DNA of 64,000 bases from Roseiarcus sp963742305 (GCA_963742305.1 CAVULN010000032.1:56433-120432), one strand, 5' to 3'; counted from the first letter of the stretch, positions 1 to 9,323 are shown. Notes: generated by a model not told the origin, from the letters alone. Program-made: numbers and translations.

Positions 1-2
1 TC

Positions 3-1073
3 GCCTATGTCGAGAACCCTCCCAACACCTGGAGCCTGCATCTCCAGGTCCACGACGATCTCCTGCTGCTCGTTCACGGCCGCGACATGTTCTCGCAAGC
101 CGAGATGGCGGACGAGCGCAATTACTATAAGCCCCGCTCGGGCTCCCACGGCGCCCATGTCTCCGGCGCGACGCGCGACTGGTCGGCGGGAATGGCGGTG
201 TTCGACATCTCCAAGCCGACTGCGCCGCGCCAGATCGGCTTTATGCCGGTCGAGGGGGCCGGGCTTCATCGCATCTGGTACGTCGGCGGACGGTGGGCCT
301 ACGCCTCCGCGATGATCGACGGCTTTTCCGACTATATCCTCATCATTATCGACATGGCCGACCCGACCAAGCCGGAGATCGTCGGCCGCTATTGGCTGCC
401 GGGCATGAATCTCAAGGCGGGCGAGACAGCGAACTGGCCGCTCGAAACGGGGCGCTACGGCCTCCACCACGCGGTCGTGGCCGACGACATCGCCTATTGC
501 GCCTGGCGCGACGGTTGCCTCGCGAGCGTCGATGTCTCCGACAAGGCCAATCCCAAGCTCATCGTCCATCGCGTCTGGTCGCCGCCGTTCGGCGGCGGCA
601 CGCACAATTGCCTGCCGCTGACGGACCGGAATCTGCTGATCGTTCTCGACGAGGCGGTGCTGGACAACATGGAGGACGGCTTCAAGCCGATCTGGGTGTT
701 CGACAATCAGGTCAAATCGAACCCGATCAGCGTCGCGACTTTTCCGCTGCCCGACGACCGGGACTATGTCGCGGTCGGCGGCCATTTCGGGCCGCACAAC
801 ATCCACGAGAACCGGCCGGGCTCGTTCCAGAGCTCGAGCCTGATCTTCGCCACCTATCAAAACGCCGGCGTCAGGGTCTACGACATCGCCGATCCCTTCC
901 GGCCGGCCGAGGTCGCCGCCTGCGTGCCGCCCGCGCCGAAGAAGCTGGTCGATCCGCGGCCGAACCGGCCGGTCGTGCTGCATTCGGCCGACGTGTTCGT
1001 CGACAAGAATGGCCTCTGCTACTGCACCGACTGGAGCGGCGCCGGGCTCTACATCATGGAATATCTCGGCTAA
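3..1073 (+). CDS. LVIVD-repeat beta-propeller protein (5' end outside window)
   Basis: The reading frame is open from the first full codon at position 3, so the gene starts upstream of the window. About 356 codons are visible. The protein carries repeated blade motifs of the type V-D-x-S/A-x-P-x-x-P-x-x-V-G, for example FDISKPTAPRQIGF, IDMADPTKPEIVGRYW, VDVSDKANPKLIVHR and YDIADPFRPAEVAAC. These are characteristic of LVIVD-repeat proteins, which form beta-propellers and are often extracytoplasmic. No catalytic residues can be assigned and the substrate is unknown. It ends with TAA about 60 bp before the convergent DHDPS-family gene. Confidence 0.8.
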   Translation, partial: AYVENPPNTWSLHLQVHDDLLLLVHGRDMFSQAEMADERNYYKPRSGSHGAHVSGATRDWSAGMAVFDISKPTAPRQIGFMPVEGAGLHRIWYVGGRWAYASAMIDGFSDYILIIIDMADPTKPEIVGRYWLPGMNLKAGETANWPLETGRYGLHHAVVADDIAYCAWRDGCLASVDVSDKANPKLIVHRVWSPPFGGGTHNCLPLTDRNLLIVLDEAVLDNMEDGFKPIWVFDNQVKSNPISVATFPLPDDRDYVAVGGHFGPHNIHENRPGSFQSSSLIFATYQNAGVRVYDIADPFRPAEVAACVPPAPKKLVDPRPNRPVVLHSADVFVDKNGLCYCTDWSGAGLYIMEYLG

Positions 1074-1135
1074 CCGCCCGCGCCTGTTCGGGCCGCGCCC
1101 CATCCGGCGCGTTCGGTCCTCGAAGCCTCGGCCCG

Positions 1136-2080
1136 TCATTCCGCCGCCAACACCGGCGCGGAGGCGCGGGGGTCGCGGCGCGCGAGGCGCTTGAGGAGAT
1201 AGTCGACTTCCGCCTTCGCGGTCGCGCTGAGGCTCACGCCCGGCTTGCGTTGCGCGTCGGCAGCGATGATTCCGCGCCTCATCATCACGTATTTCCGGAC
1301 AGCGAGGCCGACGCCCTGCTGCTGCTCATAGCGGACCAGGGGCAAATGGGCGTCGAAAAGGTCGTGCGCTTCCTCGCGTTTTCCTTCGCGCGACAGGCGC
1401 ACGACATCGATCAGCATTTCCGGGAAGGCGTAGCCGGTCATCGCCCCGTCGGCCCCGCGCTCCATCTCGAAGTCGAGGAAGAGCCCGCCATTGCCGGTGA
1501 GAATCGGCACGCGGCGCAGCTTGCCCGCCTTCTCGAAGCGCCTCAGTGCCGAAATCTTCTCTAGGCCCGGCCAATCCTCATGCTTCAGCATGGCGCAGGA
1601 CGGGTTGTCCGTGATGATCCGGCGGATGACGTCCGGAGTCATGACGACACTGAGCGTCAGCGGATAGTCCTGAATGACGAAGGGGATGTCCGGTCCGATC
1701 GCTTCGACCGCCTGTGCGTAATAGGTCACGATCTGGTCGTCGGTGCGCAGCGACGGCGGCGGCGCGATCATGACCGCGGCCGCGCCCTTGGCCATTGCGG
1801 CGCGCGAGAGCGCCCGCATCGCCGCGAAGCCGGGCGCGGAGACGCCGACAATGAACGGCAGTTTCGGGGCGCGCGTGACACAGCGGTCGACGAAGCCGAT
1901 CGCCTCGTCCTGATCGAGCTTCGGCGCTTCGCCCATGATGCCGAGAATCGTGCAGCCGTCAGAGCCGGCGGCGACATAGTGATCGATCATGCGATCGGCA
2001 CTGGCCGCGTCGATCCTGCCGTCCTCGTGAAACGGCGTTGGCGCAATGGGAAAGACGCCTTTGGCGCCAGCCGGGAGCAT
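1136..2080 (-). CDS. Dihydrodipicolinate synthase (DHDPS/NAL) family aldolase
   Basis: A 314-residue class I aldolase of the DHDPS/N-acetylneuraminate lyase family. It has the N-terminal VFPIAPTPFHEDG strand, a GIMGEAPKL variant of the usual GTTGE loop, QDYP with the conserved tyrosine, and CAMLKHED with the Schiff-base lysine. Known family members split or form pyruvate or similar 2-oxo acids by aldol chemistry. The catabolic neighbourhood and the altered GTTGE loop suggest a sugar-acid or hydroxyacid substrate rather than lysine biosynthesis; this is inference. The start at 2080 is preferred because it has an AAGGCGG-type ribosome binding site and matches the family N-terminus. The frame stays open upstream to 2128 and 2227. 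It is divergent from the M24 gene. Confidence 0.82.
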   Translation of the reverse strand: MLPAGAKGVFPIAPTPFHEDGRIDAASADRMIDHYVAAGSDGCTILGIMGEAPKLDQDEAIGFVDRCVTRAPKLPFIVGVSAPGFAAMRALSRAAMAKGAAAVMIAPPPSLRTDDQIVTYYAQAVEAIGPDIPFVIQDYPLTLSVVMTPDVIRRIITDNPSCAMLKHEDWPGLEKISALRRFEKAGKLRRVPILTGNGGLFLDFEMERGADGAMTGYAFPEMLIDVVRLSREGKREEAHDLFDAHLPLVRYEQQQGVGLAVRKYVMMRRGIIAADAQRKPGVSLSATAKAEVDYLLKRLARRDPRASAPVLAAE

Positions 2081-2225
2081 GGGATCCGCCTTGGTTCGAA
2101 TGGGGCCTTTCGATGATGATGGACTCATGGCGCTTTTGGCAAGCGCGGGGCGGACGGGACAATTCCGTTCGGCCGGGCTAAGATGGGGGCGACATCGATG
2201 GCCTAGGACGCGCAAGGAGGAAGCC

Positions 2226-3432
2226 ATGAATGAGAGCCTCGGCTCATTGTCGGCGACGGCCGAAGCTCATCCGCTGCCGTTTGACGCCGCGCGACTTGAC
2301 GCTCTCCTCGACGAGGCCGGCATGGATGCTGTGGTGGTTTCTTCCAAGCACAACATCCAATATCTGTTCGGCGGGTATCGGTTCTTCTTCTTCGATCACT
2401 TCGACGCGATCGGCGTCAGCCGCTATTTGCCTCTGCTCGTCTATGTCAAAGGGCGCCCGGAGCAATCGACCTATATCGGGCACGGGATGGAATCCTACGA
2501 GAAGGATCTCGGCAAGTTCTGGACCCCGACGTTCCAGACCGCCGGCGCGACCCTCGACGCCACGCAACGCGCGGTCGATCATCTCGGCAAGCTCGCCCCC
2601 AGCGTGAAGCGCGTCGGCGTCGAGCGCGCCTTCCTGCCCGCCGATGCTGCGGAGCTCATGGCTCGCGAGCTTCCCGAGGTTCAGTTCGTCGAGGCGCATT
2701 TGCCGCTCGAACGCCTGCGGGCCCGCAAGACCCGAGAGGAGCTGGACCTGATCCGCACCGCATCCGAACTGGTGATCAATTCCATGCTCGCGGTGATCGC
2801 CTCGCATGGGCCAGGCACGACGAAAAAGGAACTCGTCGAAGCGCTTCGCCGGGAAGAGGTGAACCGCGGCCTCACCTTCGAATATTGCCTTCTCACCGCC
2901 GGAACGAGCCTCAACCGCGCGCCTTCGGACCAAGTGTGGGGCTCAGGCGACATCCTCTCGCTCGACTCCGGCGGCAACTACAAGGGCTATATCGGCGACC
3001 TCTGCCGGATGGCGATCCAGGGCGAACCCGACGGCGAACTCGAAGACCTCTTGGGCGAAGTCGACGAAATTCAGATGGCCGCGCGCAAACCGGTTCGCTC
3101 AGGCGCGAGGGGCGGCGATATCTACGCCAGCGCTGGCGAAGCGTTGGAGAGATCATCGCGCGCCAATTCGATCGAGTTTGTGGCGCACGGGATGGGCCTC
3201 GTCAGCCACGAGGCGCCCCGAACTCACCAGCCACGGACCGATCCGCTATCCGGCCTATGACGCCGACCGCCCGCTCGAGCCGGGCATGGTCATCTCGATC
3301 GAAACGACGCTCGTGCATCCGCGTCGCGGGTTCATCAAGCTGGAGGATACGGTCGCGGTCACTGACCGCGGCTGGGAGGCCTATGGAGATCGCGGGAGGG
3401 GATGGAATCGAGGCGGGGGCCGCGCCCAGTAG
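2226..3432 (+). pseudogene. M24-family metallopeptidase (Xaa-Pro aminopeptidase-like), frameshifted
   Basis: The gene starts at ATG 2226 behind a strong AAGGAGG site at 2215-2221. It has an N-terminal creatinase-type domain and a C-terminal pita-bread M24 domain. Metal ligands are visible in both frames: two aspartates in DSGGNYKGYIGDLC, histidine in VAHGMGLVSHE, and glutamates in MVISIETTLV and IKLEDTVAV. The frame changes once near 3215-3225, at GGCGCCCCGAACTC, so the last two ligands lie in the +1 frame that ends at 3432. If read across the shift the protein is about 400 residues, a normal family length. The lesion is either a sequencing indel at the CCCC run or a recent inactivation. Family members cleave X-Pro bonds or hydrolyse creatine-like amides; the substrate here is unknown. 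Confidence 0.8.
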
Positions 3433-3498
3433 CTCGCCACGGATCAGCTGGACGGTGTTTTGCGCCGGTCGGACAATGGTCAAGCGTCCAGCCTTGCG

Positions 3499-4161
3499 AT
3501 GAGCAAAGGGTTCCGTACCGTTCTCGTTTGGGACGCGCCCACCCGGCTATTTCACTGGCTCGTCGCAGCGCTGGTCGCGGCGGCTTATGCGACTTGGCGG
3601 TTAAACTGGATGGAGTGGCATGGACGGATCGGCGACGCGTTGCTCGCGTTGCTGCTGTTCCGGCTGCTGTGGGGAGTCTTTGGCAGCGAGACGGCGCGAT
3701 TTTCTCGCTTTCTCGTGTCCCCGCGGACGGTCATGCAACACATGAGATACTTGCTTCTGCGCGAGCCCGACCGCCAGGTTGGCCATAACCCGGCGGGCGG
3801 TTGGGTGGTGGCTCTTCTGCTCGCGCTGCTTCTCGCCGAGACGCTGACCGGGCTCTATGTCGCCAACGATATCGCTGATGAGGGACCGCTAACCGAGATC
3901 GTTCCCGCGCCGGTTGCGAACGCGATCTCCGCCGCCCACGGAATCCTTTGGGACATTCTGCTGGTGGTGATCGTGCTGCACGTGCTGGCCATCGCAGCCT
4001 ATGCGGCGGTGAAGGGGCAAAACCTGCTGCGCCCGATGATCACCGGGACGAAGACGCTTCCCGCAAGCGTTCCCGCGCCGCGCATGAAGAGCCCCGTCCG
4101 AGCGGCGCTGTTCCTCGCCGGCGCCGCCGCGGCCGCGACCCTTCTCGCCAACCTAGTCTAA
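3499..4161 (+). CDS. Cytochrome b561-type membrane protein
   Basis: A 220-residue integral membrane protein with four main hydrophobic segments and the start VWDAPTRLFHW, typical of bacterial cytochrome b561 and hydrogenase-type b subunits. Histidines placed to bind two b-type hemes occur in RLFHW, EWHGRIGD, SAAHGILWD and VIVLHVLAI. Such proteins pass electrons between quinols and small partners at the cytoplasmic membrane. The partner is not visible here; the next gene, on the opposite strand, encodes an exported CHRD protein. ATG 3499 is preferred over an upstream in-frame start at 3460 because it directly precedes the conserved N-terminus. Confidence 0.85.
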   Translation: MSKGFRTVLVWDAPTRLFHWLVAALVAAAYATWRLNWMEWHGRIGDALLALLLFRLLWGVFGSETARFSRFLVSPRTVMQHMRYLLLREPDRQVGHNPAGGWVVALLLALLLAETLTGLYVANDIADEGPLTEIVPAPVANAISAAHGILWDILLVVIVLHVLAIAAYAAVKGQNLLRPMITGTKTLPASVPAPRMKSPVRAALFLAGAAAAATLLANLV

Positions 4162-4167
4162 TTGCGG

Positions 4168-4623
4168 TCAGCTCTTGGGCGGGATCACCTGTCCGCGGAT
4201 CTCGCCTGCTGGATGAGACTGCGTATGCACGTTCACATACCACTCGCCCGCGTTGAACTGCTGCGCCTGCTCGGGAGTGAGCGTCGCGCTTCCCTTTATC
4301 GGGCTTGCGACCGGCTTGCCTTGCACGGTGAGCCAGATCACGACCGGGCCATTCTTGCCCTCCTTGGCGGGCCCGTGAAAGTGCGCCATCGTGACCGGGC
4401 TTGACAGCCCGCTATAGCTGATGTCCCAGCTGACAACCCGGGTCGCCGGATCGTACGTGAGATTGGCCGTTCCGGCGCCGGTTGTTTCGACGGGCGGCAC
4501 GGATTGCGCGCCCGATAGCGGAACCTTGAACGAGAGGGAAGCCGCGTTCGCCGCTCCGGCGCACGCGAGCCCCGCCGCCAGGATAAAGGGAAGGGCAGTT
4601 CGCCGAGACATCGCAAAATCCAT
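4168..4623 (-). CDS. CHRD-domain exported protein
   Basis: A 151-residue protein with a signal peptide (basic start MSRRT, hydrophobic FILAAGLACAGAA, cleavage near ANA-AS) followed by one CHRD domain. Domain hallmarks are the LSGAQSVPPVET start, MAHFHGPA, GEWYVNVHT and HPAGEIRGQV. CHRD domains were named after chordin and occur in bacterial exported proteins, sometimes with metal or redox associations, but no specific activity is established. The start at 4623 has a clear AGGAGGAG site. It converges with the cytochrome b561 gene, only 6 bp from its stop. Confidence 0.85.
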   Translation of the reverse strand: MDFAMSRRTALPFILAAGLACAGAANAASLSFKVPLSGAQSVPPVETTGAGTANLTYDPATRVVSWDISYSGLSSPVTMAHFHGPAKEGKNGPVVIWLTVQGKPVASPIKGSATLTPEQAQQFNAGEWYVNVHTQSHPAGEIRGQVIPPKS

Positions 4624-4882
4624 CTTCTCCTCCTGAAGCGGTCGATGGCGCCGGATCAAGGCGCTCTCCGCCCTGAGGCCCTATTATTGCACGATCCGTC
4701 CCGGAAGGCGCGCTCTTTTCCTAGCCTCAGGAGTGTGGGATTGTGATGTGTCTCAAACCGGAAATGCGTGCAATGCAGCGTCGCTTCGCCGAGGGCGCGT
4801 TCCTTTTCCCCGGCGCCCGCCGCTGGCGTCGAGTCAGCACCGCTCGTCGCGAAGCGACCGGGCGTCGAGCGGAACTGGTCTG

Positions 4883-6568
4883 ATGCCGAAATTCTCGATC
4901 CGGGCGAGGCTGATCTTCCTCTCGCTTCTGTTGCTGGCGATCCTTGTTGTGGCCTCCTTGCTGCTGATCCGAGAGCTTGCGCGCAATTCGCAAGGCCTCG
5001 CCGAGGAGGCCCAATTGGTGTCTGTGGTCAAGAACGCCAATTCGGCGAGCAAGCACTTTGGCGACTTGAAGTATTGGGCAGTCGACTCGGCGGTCACACA
5101 GCTCGCTCGCTCGCAAGAAGAGGTCGCAGTCGCCAAACAGAGGCTCGAATCTGACTTAAAGGCGATCTCCGCGGTCGATCCCTCTGCGGTCGCCGCCGTC
5201 GAGGGTGAAGTCGACAGGCTGACCGATTTGACCCATCAGGCGGGGGTCGCCTATTCGAGCGACGATAGCGCCGAGGGCAATGCCCTCTTGGACCAGGCCA
5301 AGAGCCGCATTCTCAATATCGATGACGAGATCAACCGCGTTGTGGACCGGGTCGAGCAGCAGGCGGTGGCGAGGCGCGACGCGTCGATGCGCAAAGCCGC
5401 GCTCGCAGTCAAGCTGTCGATAGCGGGCGGCCTCTGCGTGCTTGCCTTCGCGCTGGGCTTCACCGCGCTCACGGTGCGTTCCATCACCGTCCCCCTCCGA
5501 GAGATGGAGCAAAGCATGGCGTCGATCACGCGCGGCGCGCTCGACGTCCCCCTGCCGGCCACCGATGTCTCCGACATCGAGGCCATGACCAAGACGCTTG
5601 GCATGTTGCGCGACAGCCTGATCGAACGCGGCCGCCTCGAACGCGAGCGACAGCGCGCCGAAGCGGAGGTGCGCGCCGCACGCGACACCGCCGAGGCGGC
5701 GTTGCGCGATCTCAAGGCGGTCCAGGCCAATCTGATCCAGGCTGAAAAAATGGCGTCGCTCGGCCAGCTGACCGCCGGGATCGCGCACGAAATCAAGAAC
5801 CCGCTCAACTTTGTCAATAATTTCGCCGGTCTTTCCGTCGAGCTGCTCGAAGAGTTAAAGGAGACGGCGGCGCCCGCGCTCGCCGGCCTCGATGAGGGCC
5901 GGCGCAGCGAAGCTCAGGAAGTCTTCGGCACGCTAACCGGCAATCTCGAACGGATTGTCGAGCACGGCAGGCGCGCGGACAACATCGTCAAGAGCATGCT
6001 GGCGCATTCGCGCGGCGGCAGCGGTGATCGGGAGAGCGTGGACCTCAATGCTCTGGTTGATGAGGCGCTCAACCTCGCCTATCACGGCGCCCGCGCCCAG
6101 GATCCGAACTTTAACATCACGCTCGAGCGCGACTATGGCAAGGACATCGCGCCGATCGTGCTGGCGCCGCAAGACATAACGCGGGTGCTCCTCAATCTGC
6201 TTGGCAACGGCTTTTATGCCGCCAACAAGCGCCGCCAGACAAACGATGTGGCGTTCAAGCCGTCGGTCGCAGTGGCGACTCGTGACCTTGGCGAGGCGGT
6301 CGTGATCCGGATACGCGACAACGGGATCGGTATTCCGGCCGAGGTCAGAGACAAGCTGTTCCAGCCGTTCTTCACCACCAAGCCGGCCGGCGAGGGCACT
6401 GGGCTTGGGCTCTCGATCAGCTACGACATTGTCACTCATGGACATGGCGGCGCGATCACTGTCGAAAGCGATGTCGGCGCATTTACCGAGTTCGCCGTAC
6501 GTCTGCCGCGCCGCTTTGCCGCGGCAGACGCGCCGGGATCCTGGGCAGAGCGCAAGGAGGCTTCGTGA
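4883..6568 (+). CDS. Membrane sensor histidine kinase with HAMP domain
   Basis: A 561-residue kinase. Residues about 8-29 form TM1, followed by a roughly 145-residue helical extracytoplasmic sensor region, then TM2 around 175-200, a HAMP linker and a charged coiled coil. The phospho-acceptor box GIAHEIKNPLNFVNN carries the conserved His near residue 302. The ATP-binding domain has N-box NLLGNGFYAANK, G1 DNGIGIP, F-box FFTTKPAGEGTGLGLS and G2. It overlaps the next receiver gene by 4 bp, so kinase and receiver are translationally coupled. ATG 4883 is chosen because it immediately precedes the TM1 region. The ligand is unknown. Confidence 0.92.
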   Translation: MPKFSIRARLIFLSLLLLAILVVASLLLIRELARNSQGLAEEAQLVSVVKNANSASKHFGDLKYWAVDSAVTQLARSQEEVAVAKQRLESDLKAISAVDPSAVAAVEGEVDRLTDLTHQAGVAYSSDDSAEGNALLDQAKSRILNIDDEINRVVDRVEQQAVARRDASMRKAALAVKLSIAGGLCVLAFALGFTALTVRSITVPLREMEQSMASITRGALDVPLPATDVSDIEAMTKTLGMLRDSLIERGRLERERQRAEAEVRAARDTAEAALRDLKAVQANLIQAEKMASLGQLTAGIAHEIKNPLNFVNNFAGLSVELLEELKETAAPALAGLDEGRRSEAQEVFGTLTGNLERIVEHGRRADNIVKSMLAHSRGGSGDRESVDLNALVDEALNLAYHGARAQDPNFNITLERDYGKDIAPIVLAPQDITRVLLNLLGNGFYAANKRRQTNDVAFKPSVAVATRDLGEAVVIRIRDNGIGIPAEVRDKLFQPFFTTKPAGEGTGLGLSISYDIVTHGHGGAITVESDVGAFTEFAVRLPRRFAAADAPGSWAERKEAS

Positions 6569-6954
6569 CAGTAAGCATCCTGGTTGTCGACGACGAACCC
6601 GACGTCGCCGATTTGTTTCGCCAGCGGTTTCGCCGTGAGGCGCGGCAGGGCGACTATGTCCTCTATTTTGCCCTCTCGGCCTCGGATGCGCTCAAACTTC
6701 TCGGCGGCGTCATCGAGCCGCGGTTGATCGTGATTTTGTCGGATATTAACATGCCAGGAATGGATGGGCTCACGCTCTTGCGCGAGATCAAGGCGCGGTG
6801 GCCAGACATCCCGGTCATGATGCTGACCGCCTACGGCGATGAAGAGCGGCGCAAACGCGCTTTCGAGGCTGGCGCAGCCGATTTTGTAACGAAGCCGGTC
6901 AATTTCGACTACTTGAGGGAGCGGCTGCGCGAACTGCAAGCGGCGTTGAGCTGA
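6565..6954 (+). CDS. Single-domain response regulator (CheY-like)
   Basis: A 129-residue stand-alone receiver domain starting at GTG 6565 behind AAGGAGG at 6554-6560. It has the acidic pocket in VVDDEPDV, the phospho-acceptor aspartate in LSDINMPGMDG, the switch threonine in MMLTAYGD and the lysine in FVTKPV. There is no output domain, so it must act on a partner or serve as a phosphate relay or sink. It sits between the sensor kinase and the receiver-cyclase gene, which starts 10 bp after its stop, consistent with one operon. Confidence 0.92.
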   Translation: MTVSILVVDDEPDVADLFRQRFRREARQGDYVLYFALSASDALKLLGGVIEPRLIVILSDINMPGMDGLTLLREIKARWPDIPVMMLTAYGDEERRKRAFEAGAADFVTKPVNFDYLRERLRELQAALS

Positions 6955-6964
6955 AGGGGCTGCA

Positions 6965-8104
6965 TTGACGAACTCGGCCAAGATCCTCGCCGTCGACGAC
7001 GAGCCCGATTTTGAGCTCCTGATCCGGCAGCGCTTTCGTCGCCAGATCCGCGAGGAGGAATTCGAATTCCGCTTCGCTCATCACGGCGTGGAGGCGCTAA
7101 CCGCGCTCGCGGCCGAGCCGGATATCGACCTGATGCTGCTCGACATCAACATGCCAGTGATGGATGGGCTGACGTTGCTGAGCGAACTGCGCGAGCGGCA
7201 GTCGGCGGTTCGGGCGATCATGGTCTCAGCCTATGGCGACATGGCGAACTTGCGCACGGCGATGAATCGCGGCGCCTTTGATTTTGTCACCAAGCCGGTG
7301 GATCTGAGCGATCTCGAAATCACCGTCCGCAAGGCGCTGGCCAGCATCGCAAAGCTGCGTGAGCTCGATCGTTTGCGCATCGCGGCCGAGCGGGCGCGCA
7401 ACAATCTGTCGCGCTACTTTTCGCCGAACATCGTTGAGCTCCTGGCTTCGCGGGACGAACCGCTCGGAGCGGTCCGCCGGGAAACCGTCGCGGTTCTGTT
7501 CGCCGACATTGTCGGCTTCACGGGAATGGCGGAAGCCATGCCTCCCGAGGAGGCCATGGCGATGCTGCGCGAATTTCATTCGCGGATGACGGCGCAGATT
7601 TTTGCCCACGGCGGCACAGTCGATAAGTACATCGGCGACGGGATCTTCGCAGTGTTCGGCGTGCCGACCGCGAGCGCCGGCGATGCGGTGAGCGCGCTCG
7701 TCTGCGCCCAGAAGATGCTTGACACGCTCGAGCGGTGGAATGACGAACGCGAACGATCGGGTGAGGCTCGCATGCGCATCGGGATCGGTCTCAACTACGG
7801 GCCCGCTGTTCTCGGCGACATCGGCAGCACGCACAGCATGTCGTTCACGGTGATTGGCGATACGGTCAACACGGCGTCTCGATTGCAGACGCTGACCCGC
7901 GCTCTCGGGACGCCTTTGGTGATCGGCGACCGGCTTGTTGAAGCGCTGAAAGCGGGACCTTCCGAAATCGCTGGTGAGTTGATGGGCCAGCTGCAAGATC
8001 GGGGCGAGCAGGTCTTGCGAGGCCGGGCTGGCGCGGTCCGCGTTTGGAGTTGCAAGGCCGCTGAAAAGATGGCGTTGGAGGGGCCCGATCCGGTTCAAGG
8101 TTAG
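6965..8104 (+). CDS. Receiver domain fused to class III adenylate cyclase
   Basis: A 379-residue protein starting at TTG 6965. Residues about 5-125 are a receiver domain with AVDDEPDF, phospho-acceptor LLDINMPVMDG, VSAYGD and FVTKPV. A helical linker (about 125-170) leads to a class III nucleotidyl cyclase domain. The two metal aspartates are in VLFADIVGF and YIGDGIFAVFG. The adenine-selecting Lys is in VDKYIGDG and the second specificity position in FTVIGDTVN, with the transition-state Asn and Arg in NTASRLQ. All expected catalytic positions are present, so cAMP synthesis controlled by phosphorylation is likely. No downstream cAMP effector is encoded nearby. Confidence 0.92.
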   Translation: MTNSAKILAVDDEPDFELLIRQRFRRQIREEEFEFRFAHHGVEALTALAAEPDIDLMLLDINMPVMDGLTLLSELRERQSAVRAIMVSAYGDMANLRTAMNRGAFDFVTKPVDLSDLEITVRKALASIAKLRELDRLRIAAERARNNLSRYFSPNIVELLASRDEPLGAVRRETVAVLFADIVGFTGMAEAMPPEEAMAMLREFHSRMTAQIFAHGGTVDKYIGDGIFAVFGVPTASAGDAVSALVCAQKMLDTLERWNDERERSGEARMRIGIGLNYGPAVLGDIGSTHSMSFTVIGDTVNTASRLQTLTRALGTPLVIGDRLVEALKAGPSEIAGELMGQLQDRGEQVLRGRAGAVRVWSCKAAEKMALEGPDPVQG

Positions 8105-8117
8105 AGACGCGGAGCAA

Positions 8118-8363
8118 TCAACCGGCGAAGCCGCCTTTAAAGTCGGGAAATTGAAACCCGTTGGCAAGCGATACGACCGCGCCGCCCTGGCGGCGCAGCG
8201 CCATGGAACCGATCTTCGCTGGAGCGTCCCAGGCGCGCACCTCGCGCCCGTCCGCGGTGCAGCGGAAGACGTTGCAGCCGAAGCTGTCGATGAAATAGAG
8301 GCGCTGCTCGTAGACGTCCCAGACCGGTCCCTCGCCGAGCAGGGTTTTGCACTTCGATGTGCG
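8118..8363 (-). pseudogene. SMP-30/gluconolactonase N-terminal fragment
   Basis: Reading the minus strand, about 70 residues match the start of SMP-30/gluconolactonase/LRE proteins: LLGEGPVWDVYEQRLYFID, WDAPAKIGSMALRRQGGAVV and a terminal LANGFQFPDF. The frame then stops at 8118, whereas full family members are close to 290 residues. No standard start codon lies in frame immediately upstream, although a GGAAGGAGGG motif is present at about 8371-8380. It is therefore a remnant: the first propeller blade only. It lies directly downstream of the BKACE gene in the same orientation, so a sugar-lactone hydrolase was probably once part of this catabolic operon. Confidence 0.65.
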
Positions 8364-8390
8364 TCCGACCCTCCTTCCGTGGTCGAGCAG

Positions 8391-9323
8391 TCAGAACGCG
8401 ACCTTGTCGCCGCCCTTGAGTTCAAGGATTTCGCGGGCTTCGTCGGGGGTTGCGATCGAGAGGCCGAGGCCCTCGATGATCTGGCGGGCGGCGCGCACCT
8501 GTTCGGCGCTGCTCGTGGTCAGCCGGCCCGGTCCTGACCACAGCGAATCCTCGAGCCCGACGCGGACGTTGCCCCCCATCGCAGCCGCCATCGCGGCGAT
8601 GGGAAGCTGATTGCGGCCAGCGCCGAGCACCGACCATCTGTACCGATCACCGAACAGACGGTCGGCGGTGCGCTTCATATGCATGACGTCCTCGGGATGC
8701 GGCCCGATTCCGCCCAGGATGCCGAACACCGTCTGAACGAACAGCGGTGGCTTGACGAGGCCGCGCTCGAGAAAATGCGAGAGATTGTAGAGGTGGCCGA
8801 CGTCATAGCACTCGAACTCGAAGCGCGTCCCGGAATCGCTCAGCGTGCGCAGCACGAATTCGATGTCCTTGAACGTGTTGCGGAACACGAGATCGCGCGA
8901 GTTCTCCAGCGCCTGCGGCTCCCATTCGTGCTTGAACGTCTTGAAGCGGTTGAGCATCGGGAACAGCCCGAAATTCATCGAGCCCATGTTGAGCGAGGCC
9001 ACTTCCGGCTTGAACGTCGCCGCCGGTTTCACCCGCTCCTCGACTGTCATGAAGGGCGCGCCGCCGGTCGTCAGGTTGATGACCGCTTTCGTCGATTGCT
9101 TGATGCGCGGCAGGAATTGGGCGAAGGCCTCCGGCGTCTGGTCGGGCCTGCCCGTCTTCTCGTCGCGCGCGTGCAAGTGAACGATCGCGGCGCCGGCCTC
9201 GGCCGCGCCGATCGCCGCCTCGGCGATCTCATCGGCCGTGACCGGAAGATGAGGCGACATCGACGGCGTGTGGATCGCCCCCGTCACAGCGCAGGTGATG
9301 ATGACCTTGTTCGATTGAGCCAT
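8391..9323 (-). CDS. BKACE-family beta-keto acid cleavage enzyme (DUF849)
   Basis: A 310-residue TIM-barrel protein of the 3-keto-5-aminohexanoate cleavage enzyme family. Family hallmarks are the zinc-binding pair in VHLHARD, LTTGG, SLNMGSMNFG, ECYDVGHL, GIGPHPEDV and the glutamate in VGLEDSLW. Known BKACE enzymes condense a beta-keto acid with acetyl-CoA to give acetoacetate and a new CoA ester; the side-chain substrate varies widely. The neighbouring 3-hydroxyacyl-CoA-type dehydrogenase could make the beta-keto substrate, as in carnitine-type degradation, where a dehydrogenase is paired with a BKACE. The actual substrate cannot be read from the sequence. Confidence 0.92.
   Translation of the reverse strand: MAQSNKVIITCAVTGAIHTPSMSPHLPVTADEIAEAAIGAAEAGAAIVHLHARDEKTGRPDQTPEAFAQFLPRIKQSTKAVINLTTGGAPFMTVEERVKPAATFKPEVASLNMGSMNFGLFPMLNRFKTFKHEWEPQALENSRDLVFRNTFKDIEFVLRTLSDSGTRFEFECYDVGHLYNLSHFLERGLVKPPLFVQTVFGILGGIGPHPEDVMHMKRTADRLFGDRYRWSVLGAGRNQLPIAAMAAAMGGNVRVGLEDSLWSGPGRLTTSSAEQVRAARQIIEGLGLSIATPDEAREILELKGGDKVAF

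Noticed and set aside
293..1564. A 423-codon open frame crossing from the LVIVD gene into the DHDPS-family gene
   Set aside because: It lies in the wrong frame of two recognisable genes and shows only low-complexity Arg-rich sequence.
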